This document shows, piece after piece, positions 16,775-25,491 of a DNA stretch of 64,000 bases. The stretch is taken from contig NZ_PGEZ01000001.1 of assembly GCF_002797495.1 (NCBI RefSeq), positions 1,736,001 to 1,800,000 of the forward strand, in the 5' to 3' direction. This DNA comes from Mumia flava. Its GTDB lineage: Bacteria; Actinomycetota; Actinomycetes; Propionibacteriales; Nocardioidaceae. Every line of letters begins with the position of its first letter. Within the stretch, counting starts at the first letter, position 1. A model generated the notes under the pieces. The model had not been told where the DNA came from, did not search any database, and saw only the letters and a list, made by a program, of their open reading frames with translations. The translations under genes and the position numbers were made by a program.

Positions 16775-18319
16775 GTGACGAGCCAGCGCGGGTGGTCGCT
16801 CCGGGCGCTCCTGCTCGGGGACACCGCGGAGTCGCGGCTGCGGCTGCGGGTCCGCCTCCAGGTCGTGCTGACCACCCTGCTGCTCGTGACCAACCTCGTC
16901 GGGGTCGTGATCGTCGCGGCGTTGCGGACGTTGATCACCCCGGGCGGCGGTCCGAACGCCGCCCTCGGTGACGCGCTGCGGATCGCGGTCCCCCTCTACG
17001 TGGCGCTCGCCGTCGTGGTCGGCGGCGCGGTCACGACGGCCGGCGCGCTGCGTGCGCTGCGCTGGGTCCGCGCCGGGCGGGAGCCGACCGCGTCGGAGAG
17101 CCGGGTGGCGCTGCTCCTCCCGTGGCGGCTCACGCTCGTGCAGGCCGTGCTCTGGGTGGGCGGCGTCGTCGTGTTCACCGCGCTCGCGTCGTCGTTGCAG
17201 CCGGAGGCGACCACGACGACGTTCTTCGCCGTGGGGATCGCCGGCGTGGTCGTGTGCGCGGTCGCGTTTCTGCTGACCGAGTTCGCGCTGCGCCCGGTGG
17301 CGGCGCTCGTGCTGGACCGACCCGGCGGGTTCGAGCGGGTCGGCGCCGGGGTCGGCGTCCGGATGCTCGTGTTCTGGTGCCTCGGGACGGCGGCGCCCCT
17401 GCTCGGGATCGCGGTGGTCGCCACGCTCTCACTGACCGGCTCGGACATCTCGCTGCGCCGGCTGGCGCTCATCGTCCTCACGCTGTCCGCCGTCGTCCTC
17501 GTCTTCGGCTTCCTGGTGAACGTCCTCACGGCGCGGTCCGTCGTCCGGCCGCTGACGTCGGTGCGCCACGCCGTGAGCCGGGTCGGCGACGGCGACCTCG
17601 ACGTGCACGTGCGCGTCGACGACGGCACCGAGCTCGGGCTCCTCCAGGCCGGGATCAACGACATGGCTGCCGGGCTGCGCGAGCGCGAGGCGATCCGTGA
17701 CCTGTTCGGGCGTCACGTCGGACGCGAGGTCGCCGACGTGGCGGCGCGCGGTCAGGTCGAGCTGGGCGGCGAGGCGCGCGTCGTCTCGGTGCTGATGATC
17801 GACGTCGTCGGGTCCACGGCGTACGCGAGCAGCCACTCGCCGGTCGCCGTCGTCGACGTGCTCAACCGGTTCTTCGCCGCCGTGGTCGAGGAAGTCGACC
17901 GGCACGGCGGCCTGGTCAACAAGTTCATGGGCGACGCGGTGCTCGCCATCTTCGGCGCGCCGCAGCCCCTGCCGAACCACGCGGCCGCCGCGCTCGCGAC
18001 CGCCCGCGCCGTCCGCGCCCGGCTGACCGTCGAGGTGCCCGAGGTCGGGTCCGGGATCGGGGTCGCGACCGGCGAGGCCGTCGCCGGCAACGTCGGTCAC
18101 CGCTCCCGGTTCGAGTACACCGTGATCGGCGACGTCGTGAACAGCGCCGCCCGGCTCAGCGACCTCGCGAAGACCACCGACGCCGGCATCGTGGCGACCG
18201 CGCGCAGCGTCGCCGAGTCCGGCGCCGACGAGCGGCGGCACTGGCGCGACGACGGCGCCCCCGTGCTGCGCGGACGCTCAGAACCCACCGCCGTCTGCGC
18301 ACCGGCCGACGTCCCCTGA
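16775..18319 (+). CDS. Membrane-bound class III adenylate/guanylate cyclase with HAMP domain
   Basis: 514 residues, GTG start with GAGGAG upstream. There are six predicted membrane helices (about 28–50, 70–95, 118–140, 150–170, 195–220, 230–252), a HAMP domain (~253–306), and a class III cyclase domain (~335–500). Metal-binding aspartates D343 (MIDVVGST) and D387 (KFMGDAVLAIFG), K383, and IGDVVNSAARL (~451–461) are all present, so it should be active. The layout matches the mycobacterial Rv1318c–Rv1320c/Rv3645 group. The C-terminus is short. It would make cAMP in response to a membrane or lipid signal; the ligand is unknown. Confidence 0.92.
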   Translation: MTSQRGWSLRALLLGDTAESRLRLRVRLQVVLTTLLLVTNLVGVVIVAALRTLITPGGGPNAALGDALRIAVPLYVALAVVVGGAVTTAGALRALRWVRAGREPTASESRVALLLPWRLTLVQAVLWVGGVVVFTALASSLQPEATTTTFFAVGIAGVVVCAVAFLLTEFALRPVAALVLDRPGGFERVGAGVGVRMLVFWCLGTAAPLLGIAVVATLSLTGSDISLRRLALIVLTLSAVVLVFGFLVNVLTARSVVRPLTSVRHAVSRVGDGDLDVHVRVDDGTELGLLQAGINDMAAGLREREAIRDLFGRHVGREVADVAARGQVELGGEARVVSVLMIDVVGSTAYASSHSPVAVVDVLNRFFAAVVEEVDRHGGLVNKFMGDAVLAIFGAPQPLPNHAAAALATARAVRARLTVEVPEVGSGIGVATGEAVAGNVGHRSRFEYTVIGDVVNSAARLSDLAKTTDAGIVATARSVAESGADERRHWRDDGAPVLRGRSEPTAVCAPADVP

Positions 18320-18346
18320 CGGCCGGCGCACAGACCACGCCCCGAG

Positions 18347-20464
18347 TCAGAAGGTGGGCCAGGTCAACGCCTTCGCCCATCCGCGGGGCTTCGCGTCGTA
18401 GTCGCACACACCGCGGTCGAAGGTCCCCCGCAGGCGGGCCTTCTGCTCCGCCGTGAAGTCCACGCCGTACGAGCGCCAGCGGATCGGCCGGAGCGCGCAC
18501 GCCACGACGTCCTGCTCCAGCGGCTGGCCCGCGACCTGCCGAGGGTTGTCGCCGATCGGGTAGACCGACCCGCAGGTGTCGGTCCCGGACCAGTCGGTCG
18601 GGATCCGCTGCGACGCCGAGACCCAGCACGAGTCGGACAGCGAGCCGGGCTTGTTGCGGACCACCTTGTCGGCCCGGCTCCCGCGCCCCGTGTCGCCGTC
18701 GATCGCGGTCAGCCAGGCGTCCATCGACGCCAGGGCGTCCGCGCTCGCGGCGGCCGTCTGGTCGGGAAGCGGCATGTGGGCGACGATCACCTGGTTGTCG
18801 GCGTCGCCGTTCGCCTCGATCATCCGCTGCCGGATGACGAACGACCACTCCGCGGTGTGGAAGTTCGCCGGGACGCCGGCCACGTCGGCGTACGTCCGCA
18901 GGTCGATCACGGGGGTCTCGGCAAGGCCACGGCCGCCGGACGTCACCATCCCGTACCGGTAGGACGCCCGCACCGCCTTGCGGTCCGCCACGCTGCGCTC
19001 CGCGACGACGTTGCCGGCGACGTCGTACCCGCCGATGCTCTCGTTCAGGGCGACGAACTGCTCCGGCGTGATCGAGCCGTCCTCGAGCGCCTCCAGGCCG
19101 TACTGCATGCCGACGTTGTCGGTCGCGCTGCGCACGAAGCCGGTCTTCGGGTCGCGCCCGACCTGGTTGACGAACTGCTCCATCGCCGAGCACTTGAGCC
19201 CGTCCGGGTTCGTCACGGGGTCCCACCTCACGTCGACGGGGATCACCGCGGGGCACGACTCGGTCGCGGTGAGCCGGCTCGCGAACGTGAGGTCCCACGA
19301 CTGACAGCTCGACAGGTTGAGGTATCCGGTGACGGCGCGCTTCTCCTCGGCGCTCCAGCTCGCACCGTCGCCGGCGTAGAAGCGGTTGAGCAGTCGGCAG
19401 TCGCCGACGGGGCCGGTCGTGGTGACGACGTCAGGGAAGCCGATCGACGGCACGATCCCGTCGAGGATGCCCGGATAGGTGTCGGCGATCGCGTACTGCT
19501 GGATCGCGCCGCCCGAGCCGCCCCAGCCGATCGTGTGCGCCGGCGCGCCGTACGTCTCGACGACGTGCTCCTTGACCATCATCGCGGCCTCGGCGGAGAT
19601 GATGTGGCTGCAGTTGTTGTCCAGGACGTTCAGCGACGACGACGCCACCACGTACCCCTGGGACAGCATCAGGTCGTTCAGGACGCCTCCGCTGTTCGCG
19701 CCCTGGTGGTAGCCGCCGTTGCAGCCGCCTCCGAAGGTGTAGACGAGCCGGTCGTTCCAGGTGTCGGCCGGAGCGGTCGGCGTCGGGTCGGTGCCGTCGT
19801 ACAGGGCGGCGACCTCGTAGACCGCACGGTCGATCGTGCCGCGCTCGACGCGCACGACGTACGGGACGGTGCTGCCGTCGACCGTCGCGGTCGCGGCGTC
19901 GGCGGGGACCGCGCTCGGGTCGGCGAGCGGCTTGAACGTCGACCCGGACCGGTAGACGTAGGAGACCTGCGTGGGCGCGGAGCAGTCGGGCTGGCTGGCC
20001 GCCGGCAGGCCGAACGCCTCGGTCTCGCAGTAGAACGGCGTCTGCTGCGGTCCGGACAGGACCGGCCCGGCGATGTCGTGGTTCGTGACGACGAGCGAGT
20101 CGAACCGCAGGCCCTGGTGGGCCCAGAGCAGGTTGCGGCCGTCACGCAGCCCGTCGACCAGCCCGACGAGGCTCCCGTCCGGCTGCTCGACGAGCACGTC
20201 GGTGACGTCCTCGCGTCCGAGCCGCAGGCTCAGTCGCCGACGGTCGTCCACGCCGGTCACCCGCACGAGCACGTCGCCTCCGCTGACCAGCTCCGCCCGC
20301 GGGTTGGACACCGTCTCGATCGACAGGCGATCACCGTGGTGCCACCCGTGGGCGCCGCCCGTGCCCCGGGCCGGCTGCTCTCCGCTCGCCGCTGCGGGTG
20401 CCAGGGCTGCAGCCATCACGACCGCAGCCGGGACCAGGACCGCTGTCCGTGCCCATCTCCTCAT
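18347..20464 (-). CDS. Secreted DUF6351-family protein
   Basis: 705 residues. The ATG at 20464 has GGAGG 6 nt upstream. A signal peptide is clear (RRWARTAVLVPAAVVMAAALAPAAASG). The protein matches DUF6351, large actinobacterial exported proteins with an alpha/beta-hydrolase-like core; the segment GGGCNGGYHQGANSGG… followed by HTIGWGGSGGAIQQYAIADTYPG resembles a nucleophile elbow. Several cysteine pairs fit an extracellular enzyme. Substrate unknown. It ends 28 nt from the convergent cyclase gene. Confidence 0.75.
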   Translation of the reverse strand: MRRWARTAVLVPAAVVMAAALAPAAASGEQPARGTGGAHGWHHGDRLSIETVSNPRAELVSGGDVLVRVTGVDDRRRLSLRLGREDVTDVLVEQPDGSLVGLVDGLRDGRNLLWAHQGLRFDSLVVTNHDIAGPVLSGPQQTPFYCETEAFGLPAASQPDCSAPTQVSYVYRSGSTFKPLADPSAVPADAATATVDGSTVPYVVRVERGTIDRAVYEVAALYDGTDPTPTAPADTWNDRLVYTFGGGCNGGYHQGANSGGVLNDLMLSQGYVVASSSLNVLDNNCSHIISAEAAMMVKEHVVETYGAPAHTIGWGGSGGAIQQYAIADTYPGILDGIVPSIGFPDVVTTTGPVGDCRLLNRFYAGDGASWSAEEKRAVTGYLNLSSCQSWDLTFASRLTATESCPAVIPVDVRWDPVTNPDGLKCSAMEQFVNQVGRDPKTGFVRSATDNVGMQYGLEALEDGSITPEQFVALNESIGGYDVAGNVVAERSVADRKAVRASYRYGMVTSGGRGLAETPVIDLRTYADVAGVPANFHTAEWSFVIRQRMIEANGDADNQVIVAHMPLPDQTAAASADALASMDAWLTAIDGDTGRGSRADKVVRNKPGSLSDSCWVSASQRIPTDWSGTDTCGSVYPIGDNPRQVAGQPLEQDVVACALRPIRWRSYGVDFTAEQKARLRGTFDRGVCDYDAKPRGWAKALTWPTF

Positions 20465-20622
20465 CCATGCCTCCTCGTCGAGACCGGTGGTTGACCGGAC
20501 GAGCACCGCGGCCCGTGCGCGCACGCTACTGTGTGACACCCGTCACGTCTAGAGTGCATGCCGCAACCTTCCCGCGGCTCTGCGTTATCGGGCTGTGCCC
20601 GGCGCCTGTCTAGACTGCGGGG

Positions 20623-20919
20623 GTGATCTTCAAGGCAGTGGGTGAGACGAGGCCGTACCCCGAGCACGGCTTGACCCACCGTCAGTGGGCGGCCCTGCCG
20701 CCCCAGCAGGTCCGCCTCGACGATCTCGTCACCGTGAAGCGGCACCTCGACCTCGGCAGCCTGCTCGACGAGGACTCCACCTTCTTCGGCGACCTCTTCC
20801 CCCACGTGGTCGGGTGGCAGGGCGACCTGTACCTCGAGGACGGCCTGCACCGAGCGCTCCGCGCGGCGCTCCAGCAGCGGCAGGTCATGCATGCGCGCGT
20901 CTACCAGTGGGAGGGCTGA
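20623..20919 (+). CDS. VapB-antitoxin-annotated conserved small protein
   Basis: 98 residues, GTG start. It belongs to a conserved actinobacterial family often labelled 'type II toxin–antitoxin VapB' and always seen with a LytR_C protein. Conserved stretches are GLTHRQWAALPPQQVRLDDLVTVKRHLDL and DLFPHVVGWQGDLYLEDGLHRALRAALQQR. No VapC (PIN) toxin is adjacent, so the antitoxin label is doubtful; the downstream gene starts 2 nt after its stop. Confidence 0.75.
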   Translation: MIFKAVGETRPYPEHGLTHRQWAALPPQQVRLDDLVTVKRHLDLGSLLDEDSTFFGDLFPHVVGWQGDLYLEDGLHRALRAALQQRQVMHARVYQWEG

Positions 20920-20921
20920 GG

Positions 20922-21464
20922 ATGAGTCGGGGGCTTCGCACCTTCCTCACGATGGCGGTGCTCGTCGCCGTGTTCGCGGGCGGGACCTGGTACGGCGTCA
21001 GGCTGCTGGTCTCCGACCCGCCCGGCCTCCCGGAGGCGGGTGCGGACCTGACCTGCCGCAACCGCACCCTCGAGTCCGGTGAGCAGCTCACCGCGCGCGA
21101 GGTCCGCGTGAACGTGCTCAACGCGTCCGGCGCGTCGGGCATCGCCAACCGCACGATGATCAACCTCGAGGCCCGCGGGTTCCAGCCGGGAGAGATCGGC
21201 AACGCCACCGAGGACACCAAGGTCAAGAACGTCCAGATCGTGGCCCGCAGGCCCAACCGCGTCGACGCCCGCCTGGTCGCCGCCCAGTTCAAGGGCAAGA
21301 AGACGTACCAGGAGGGCACACCCGAGGGAGAGGCGACCGTGCTCGTGATCGTCGGGGACGACTACAAGGGCCTGCGGAAGAAGGCCAAGGCGCCCCAGGC
21401 GATGAAGGCCAAGAACCGCGTCACGATCTGCGTCCCGCAGGCGACCCCGGTCGACGTCGGCTGA
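20922..21464 (+). CDS. LytR C-terminal-domain membrane protein
   Basis: 180 residues. One N-terminal membrane anchor (~6–27) is followed by an extracytoplasmic LytR/CpsA/Psr C-terminal domain (REVRVNVLNASGASGIANRTMINLEARGFQPGEIGN…, ~58–145), and a Lys-rich region near the C-terminus. The catalytic LCP domain that attaches glycopolymers to the wall is absent, so this is the accessory domain alone. It is coupled to the VapB-like gene (2-nt gap). Confidence 0.85.
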   Translation: MSRGLRTFLTMAVLVAVFAGGTWYGVRLLVSDPPGLPEAGADLTCRNRTLESGEQLTAREVRVNVLNASGASGIANRTMINLEARGFQPGEIGNATEDTKVKNVQIVARRPNRVDARLVAAQFKGKKTYQEGTPEGEATVLVIVGDDYKGLRKKAKAPQAMKAKNRVTICVPQATPVDVG

Positions 21465-21486
21465 GCTCGCCGCACGACACCGGCGC

Positions 21487-22968
21487 TCACTCGTACCACC
21501 CGGCCAAGCGACCGGACCGGCTGACCTGGCGCAGCCGCTCCTCGGCCTCCGCACGCTTCTCCCGCGGCGCCACGACGAGCAGGTCGTCGGCGCGCTTGAG
21601 CCGCGTGGTGCGGTGCGGGACGAACGACTCCCCCGCCCGGACGAGCAACGCCACCTGCACCCCGGGCGGCAGACGCAGCTCGCCGACCTCGACGCCGGCG
21701 AGCCGTGACCCGCGGCTCACGTGGACCTGCAGGAGGTCGGCCTGCATCCGCTCCAGCGGCGCGGCCTCGAGATCCAGCTCGGTCGGCTGGTCGACGGTCA
21801 CCCCGAGGCGACGCGCCGCCCACGGCAGCGTCGGCGCCTGGAGCACGGTGTAGACCACCACGAAGACGAACACGATGTTGAACATCGAGGCGGCCGACTC
21901 CACGTCGTAGGCCAGCGGGATCGCTGCCAGCACGATGGGCACCGCTCCACGCAGGCCCGCCCATGACAGGAACGCCTGCTCGCGCCAGGTCATCGAGGAG
22001 AACGCCGTGCACACCAGCACGGACAGCGGGCGGGCGACGAAGGTGAGCACGGCGCCGATCACGATCCCCACCTCGACCTGCCACCAGGTGATCGTCGCGG
22101 GCGTGACCAGCAGGCCGAGCATGACGAACAGCCCGATCTGGGCGAGCCAGCCGATCCCCTCCGCGAACGAGCGGGAGGCGGCGCGGTGCGGCAGCTCGGC
22201 GTTGCCGAGGACGAGCGCGCACACGTACACCGCCGCGAACCCGCTGCCGTGCACGAAGGTCGTCGCCCCGTAGGCGAAGACGATCGTGGCGAGCACCGCG
22301 AGCGGATAGAGCCCGGAGGAGCCGAGCGCGACCCGGCGCAGCGCCCAGGCCGCCGCCCGCCCGATCACGAACCCCAGCACGCCCCCGCCGACGAGCTCGG
22401 CCACCATCACCAGTCCGAGGACGACCGGGTGGTGGTCGGACCACGTGCCGGCGCTCACCGCGACGACGAGGAGGACGATCGGCGCGTCGTTCAGCCCCGA
22501 CTCGGCCTCGAGCGTGCCGATCACGCGCGGTCGCAGCGGGACGCGGCGCAGGACGGAGAACACCGCGGCCGCGTCGGTCGGTGCGGTCACAGCGGCCAGC
22601 AGGACCGCGAGCTGCCAGTCGAGCCCGAACAGGACGTGCCCGGCCACCGCGACCACGACGACGCTGACCGCCGACCCGACGGTCGCGAGCAGCAAGCCGA
22701 TCCCGACCGAGTCGCGGACCTTCACCCAGCTCGTCGTCAGACCGCCCTCGGCCAGGATCAGCACGAGCGCACCGAATCCCAGGGCCTGCGCGAGGGCCGC
22801 GTCGTCGAAGGGCACGCCGAGGATCGAGTCGCCGAGGAGCACGCCCAGCCCGAGGTAGAACAGCAGGCTCGGCAGCCCGACGCCCACCGAGGCCCGGACC
22901 GCCAGGATCGCGACCAGCAGGACGCCCGCGCCGATCAGCAGGACCCGGTCGAGGTCGTGAATGTCCAC
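21487..22968 (-). CDS. Potassium/proton antiporter, CPA1 type with TrkA-C domain
   Basis: 493 residues. Residues ~1–385 are a Na+/H+-exchanger fold with about 12–13 membrane helices, including AVTAPTDAAAVFSVLRR and ESGLNDAPIVLLVVAV (the conserved ND). Residues ~400–493 are a cytosolic TrkA-C/RCK_C domain (LLQVHVSRGSRLAGVEVGELRLPPGVQVALLVRAG), as in NhaP2/CvrA-type antiporters. I chose GTG 22968 since a G-rich ribosome-binding site precedes it and family members begin with the same IHDLD segment. It likely exports K+ in exchange for H+. Confidence 0.88.
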   Translation of the reverse strand: MDIHDLDRVLLIGAGVLLVAILAVRASVGVGLPSLLFYLGLGVLLGDSILGVPFDDAALAQALGFGALVLILAEGGLTTSWVKVRDSVGIGLLLATVGSAVSVVVVAVAGHVLFGLDWQLAVLLAAVTAPTDAAAVFSVLRRVPLRPRVIGTLEAESGLNDAPIVLLVVAVSAGTWSDHHPVVLGLVMVAELVGGGVLGFVIGRAAAWALRRVALGSSGLYPLAVLATIVFAYGATTFVHGSGFAAVYVCALVLGNAELPHRAASRSFAEGIGWLAQIGLFVMLGLLVTPATITWWQVEVGIVIGAVLTFVARPLSVLVCTAFSSMTWREQAFLSWAGLRGAVPIVLAAIPLAYDVESAASMFNIVFVFVVVYTVLQAPTLPWAARRLGVTVDQPTELDLEAAPLERMQADLLQVHVSRGSRLAGVEVGELRLPPGVQVALLVRAGESFVPHRTTRLKRADDLLVVAPREKRAEAEERLRQVSRSGRLAGWYE

Positions 22969-23084
22969 TCGGCCCCCCGGTCCCGACTCCGCCCTCATCG
23001 TACGGGTGGGGCACCGTCGCCCCGGCGTGATCCGCCTCCCACCCCCGGCGGGGGATGGACAACCCGACCTCACGGATGGTGAAG

Positions 23085-23103
23085 TAAGGTTTGCCTGACC
23101 AAA
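23085..23103 (+). promoter_or_regulatory. Iron-box (DmdR/IdeR-type) operator
   Basis: TAAGGTTTGCCTGACCAAA matches 14 of 19 positions of the actinobacterial iron box TTAGGTTAGGCTAACCTAA, and sits 20 nt before the ATG of a siderophore-interacting protein. Repression by an Fe(II)-bound DtxR-family protein is the expected outcome. Confidence 0.75.
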
Positions 23104-23122
23104 GATCGCTCGGGAGGAACCG

Positions 23123-24031
23123 ATGACCACAGCGACGACCACGTCCGCCTGGCGTTTCTTCGACGTCGAGGTGGCGGCCGTCCGCACGCTGTCTCCCTCG
23201 TTCGTCCGGATCACCTTCCGCGGCCCCGACGTCGACGAGATGGCCGACCACGGAGCCGACCAGCGGATCAAGCTCGTGCTCCCCGACGGCGACGGCGGGT
23301 ACGCACACCTCCCGCGCCACGAGGAGTGGTACGCCGCGTGGCGTGACCTGGACGACCACCACCGCAACCCCCTACGGACCTACACGATCCGGCACCTGCG
23401 GCCCGAGGCGTACGAGATCGACGTCGACCTGGTGGTCCACGGCCCGACCGGACCCGCCGGACGGTTCGCAGCGGACTGCACGCCGGGCTCGCGTGCCGTC
23501 CTGATGGGCCCGAACGCCCGCTTCGACGGCTTCCACGGCGGTCTGGAGTTCACCGCACCGCGCCGCGGCGTCCCGACGCTGCTGGTCGGCGACGAGACTG
23601 CCCTGCCGGCGGTGTCGCGCATCCTCGAGTGCCTGCCCGCGGACACGGTCGGCGAGGCCGTGCTCGAGGTTCCGCTGGCCGAGGACTTCACCGACCTCGT
23701 GCGGCCGCAGGGGGTGCACTTGACCTGGTTGGCGCGTGAGGGCTGCCCCCACGGCGAGCGGCTCGACCCCGCCGTACGACGGGCGGCCGGCCGGCTGCTC
23801 GGCGATCCGACCGCGTCCGGCGCCCCGCTCGAGGACGTCGACGTCGACCGGGACATCCTCTGGGACGTGCCGAGCGTCCCCGGCGAGACCGGGGACCGGC
23901 TCTACGCCTGGATGGCAGGCGAGGCCGGGGTCATCAAGGCCCTGCGGCGCCACCTCGTCTCCGAGCGCGGTGTGGATCGCCGATCGGTGGCGTTCATGGG
24001 CTACTGGCGGCTCGGTCGCGCGGAGGCCTGA
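23123..24031 (+). CDS. Siderophore-interacting protein (flavin ferric reductase, ViuB/SIP family)
   Basis: 302 residues, cytoplasmic. It removes iron from imported ferric siderophores by NAD(P)H-dependent reduction. The N-terminal FAD-binding domain (~8–135) contains RTYTIRHL, the conserved FAD-contact motif, and the C-terminal SIP domain (~140–295) has LLVGDETALPAVSRILE and YAWMAGEAGVIKALRRHL. GGGAGGAA precedes the ATG. An iron box in the promoter supports iron-starvation induction. No siderophore transporter is adjacent. Confidence 0.92.
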   Translation: MTTATTTSAWRFFDVEVAAVRTLSPSFVRITFRGPDVDEMADHGADQRIKLVLPDGDGGYAHLPRHEEWYAAWRDLDDHHRNPLRTYTIRHLRPEAYEIDVDLVVHGPTGPAGRFAADCTPGSRAVLMGPNARFDGFHGGLEFTAPRRGVPTLLVGDETALPAVSRILECLPADTVGEAVLEVPLAEDFTDLVRPQGVHLTWLAREGCPHGERLDPAVRRAAGRLLGDPTASGAPLEDVDVDRDILWDVPSVPGETGDRLYAWMAGEAGVIKALRRHLVSERGVDRRSVAFMGYWRLGRAEA

Positions 24032-24198
24032 GCGGCACGTACGGCCCTCGGCGCCCTCCCCGGGCGCGAATTCCCCAGTTGCGGGATCGCCGAGCGGACA
24101 CTAGTTTGCACCAGGAGTTCCTGTCGCGACGCCGCCGCCGGAGCTGACGAGACGCACCCGGGGCACGGCGTGCCCCGCGACCGGGGAGGACACCGCGC

Positions 24199-25485
24199 AT
24201 GCGCATGCCCACCACCACCGTGTCGGCGCTGCTCGCCGGCACGGTCGCCGTCTCCGTTCTCGCCGCCGCCCCCGGGGCACGCGGCGCCGTGCCGGGCGAA
24301 CCCGACCCCGCCCGCAGCCAGCCGACCACCAGCGAGCCGACCGATCCGGCGAGCGCAGCCGTCCGGGCCGAGGTCGACCCCGAGCCGACCGCCACCGGTC
24401 GCGCGGTGGGCGCGCGACTCACCGACCTGCTCGTCCCGGACGGCGACAAGCCGACGGACGGGGTCCCCGTGTCCTTCGGGATCGGGCTGGTCGGCGTGAC
24501 CGGCGACCCGGTCGGCGGCTACACCCTCGTCGTCGACGAGACAGCCGACCGCGGGGCGCTGCTGCGTGCGCTGACGCGGGGCCTCGACCGCTCGGCGAGG
24601 TCCTACGTCGACTTCGCCGACGCACCGCACCCGGCAGCCGAGCTCACCGAGGCCTGGCGTGCCGTCCGCGACCCGGCCGTCCGCGCTGCGGCCGGTCTCG
24701 GGGCGTTCACGGTCGACGTCGATCCGGAGTCGGCGACCCTCGTCGTGACGACCGCCGGCGACGCCGCGCTCCGTACGGGCGGGGCCGACGCCCTCGCCGA
24801 CGCACTCGGCGCGGTCGCTCCCGGGTTGATCACCGTGGAGTCGGGGGGCGCCGGCGGGCGCGCGTCGCGCAGCCCGGACGTCGCACCGCACTGGGGCGGC
24901 GCGCGGATCGTGAGCAGCGGGACGCGCTGCACGGCGGGATTCAGCGTCGTCCGACGCTCGGGCGGACGCGCGTCGCTGACGGCCGGACACTGCGGACCGA
25001 ACGGCACCTCCTGGAAGTCCGGCACCGAGTTCTACGGAGTGACGCGCGGCCGGTCGGGCTTCCCCGACTACGACCAGGCGCGGCTGCAGGGCTCGACCTA
25101 CGCTCCGCGGATCTACACCGACGGCCTCGACCGGTACTCCTCCCGTGCCGTCCACAACGCGAACGACGGCGCGATCGGAGACGTCGTCTGCGCATCCGGC
25201 GACGTCACGCTCTCGGTCTGCGGGATCGTCATCAAGAGCTTCACCGCGACCTTCTGCGACGACGTCGGGTGCACGACGCACCTGATGCGGGGGCGACGCT
25301 CCGACGACCGCGTCATCGTCCGTGACGGCGACTCGGGCGCCCCCGTCTACCACCGCAACCCCTCGAAGCCTCGCGCCTCGGTACGCGGCATGGTCATCGC
25401 CTACGACCAGGGCGGCAGCCGCCTCTACGCTGAGCGGTACACGTCGATCGCGAACCACCTGGACGTGACCGCCCTGACGAACTGA
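24199..25485 (+). CDS. Secreted chymotrypsin-fold (S1) serine protease with pro-region
   Basis: 428 residues. A signal peptide covers ~1–30 (ending ARGA). Residues ~60–215 are a pro-region of the alpha-lytic/streptogrisin kind, serving as a folding chaperone in relatives. The protease domain runs from ~232. The triad is H264 (TAGHC), D292 or D290 (FPDYDQARL) and S379 (RDGDSGAPV). Cysteine pairs C244/C265 and others fit disulfides. No C-terminal binding domain is present. It is followed 6 nt later by a lipoprotein gene. Confidence 0.9.
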   Translation: MRMPTTTVSALLAGTVAVSVLAAAPGARGAVPGEPDPARSQPTTSEPTDPASAAVRAEVDPEPTATGRAVGARLTDLLVPDGDKPTDGVPVSFGIGLVGVTGDPVGGYTLVVDETADRGALLRALTRGLDRSARSYVDFADAPHPAAELTEAWRAVRDPAVRAAAGLGAFTVDVDPESATLVVTTAGDAALRTGGADALADALGAVAPGLITVESGGAGGRASRSPDVAPHWGGARIVSSGTRCTAGFSVVRRSGGRASLTAGHCGPNGTSWKSGTEFYGVTRGRSGFPDYDQARLQGSTYAPRIYTDGLDRYSSRAVHNANDGAIGDVVCASGDVTLSVCGIVIKSFTATFCDDVGCTTHLMRGRRSDDRVIVRDGDSGAPVYHRNPSKPRASVRGMVIAYDQGGSRLYAERYTSIANHLDVTALTN

Positions 25486-25491
25486 GCGCCG

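Noticed and set aside
22186-23082. Open frame on the plus strand opposite the K+/H+ antiporter
   Set aside because: Low-complexity Arg/Asp/His product; the antiporter on the other strand is complete and conserved.
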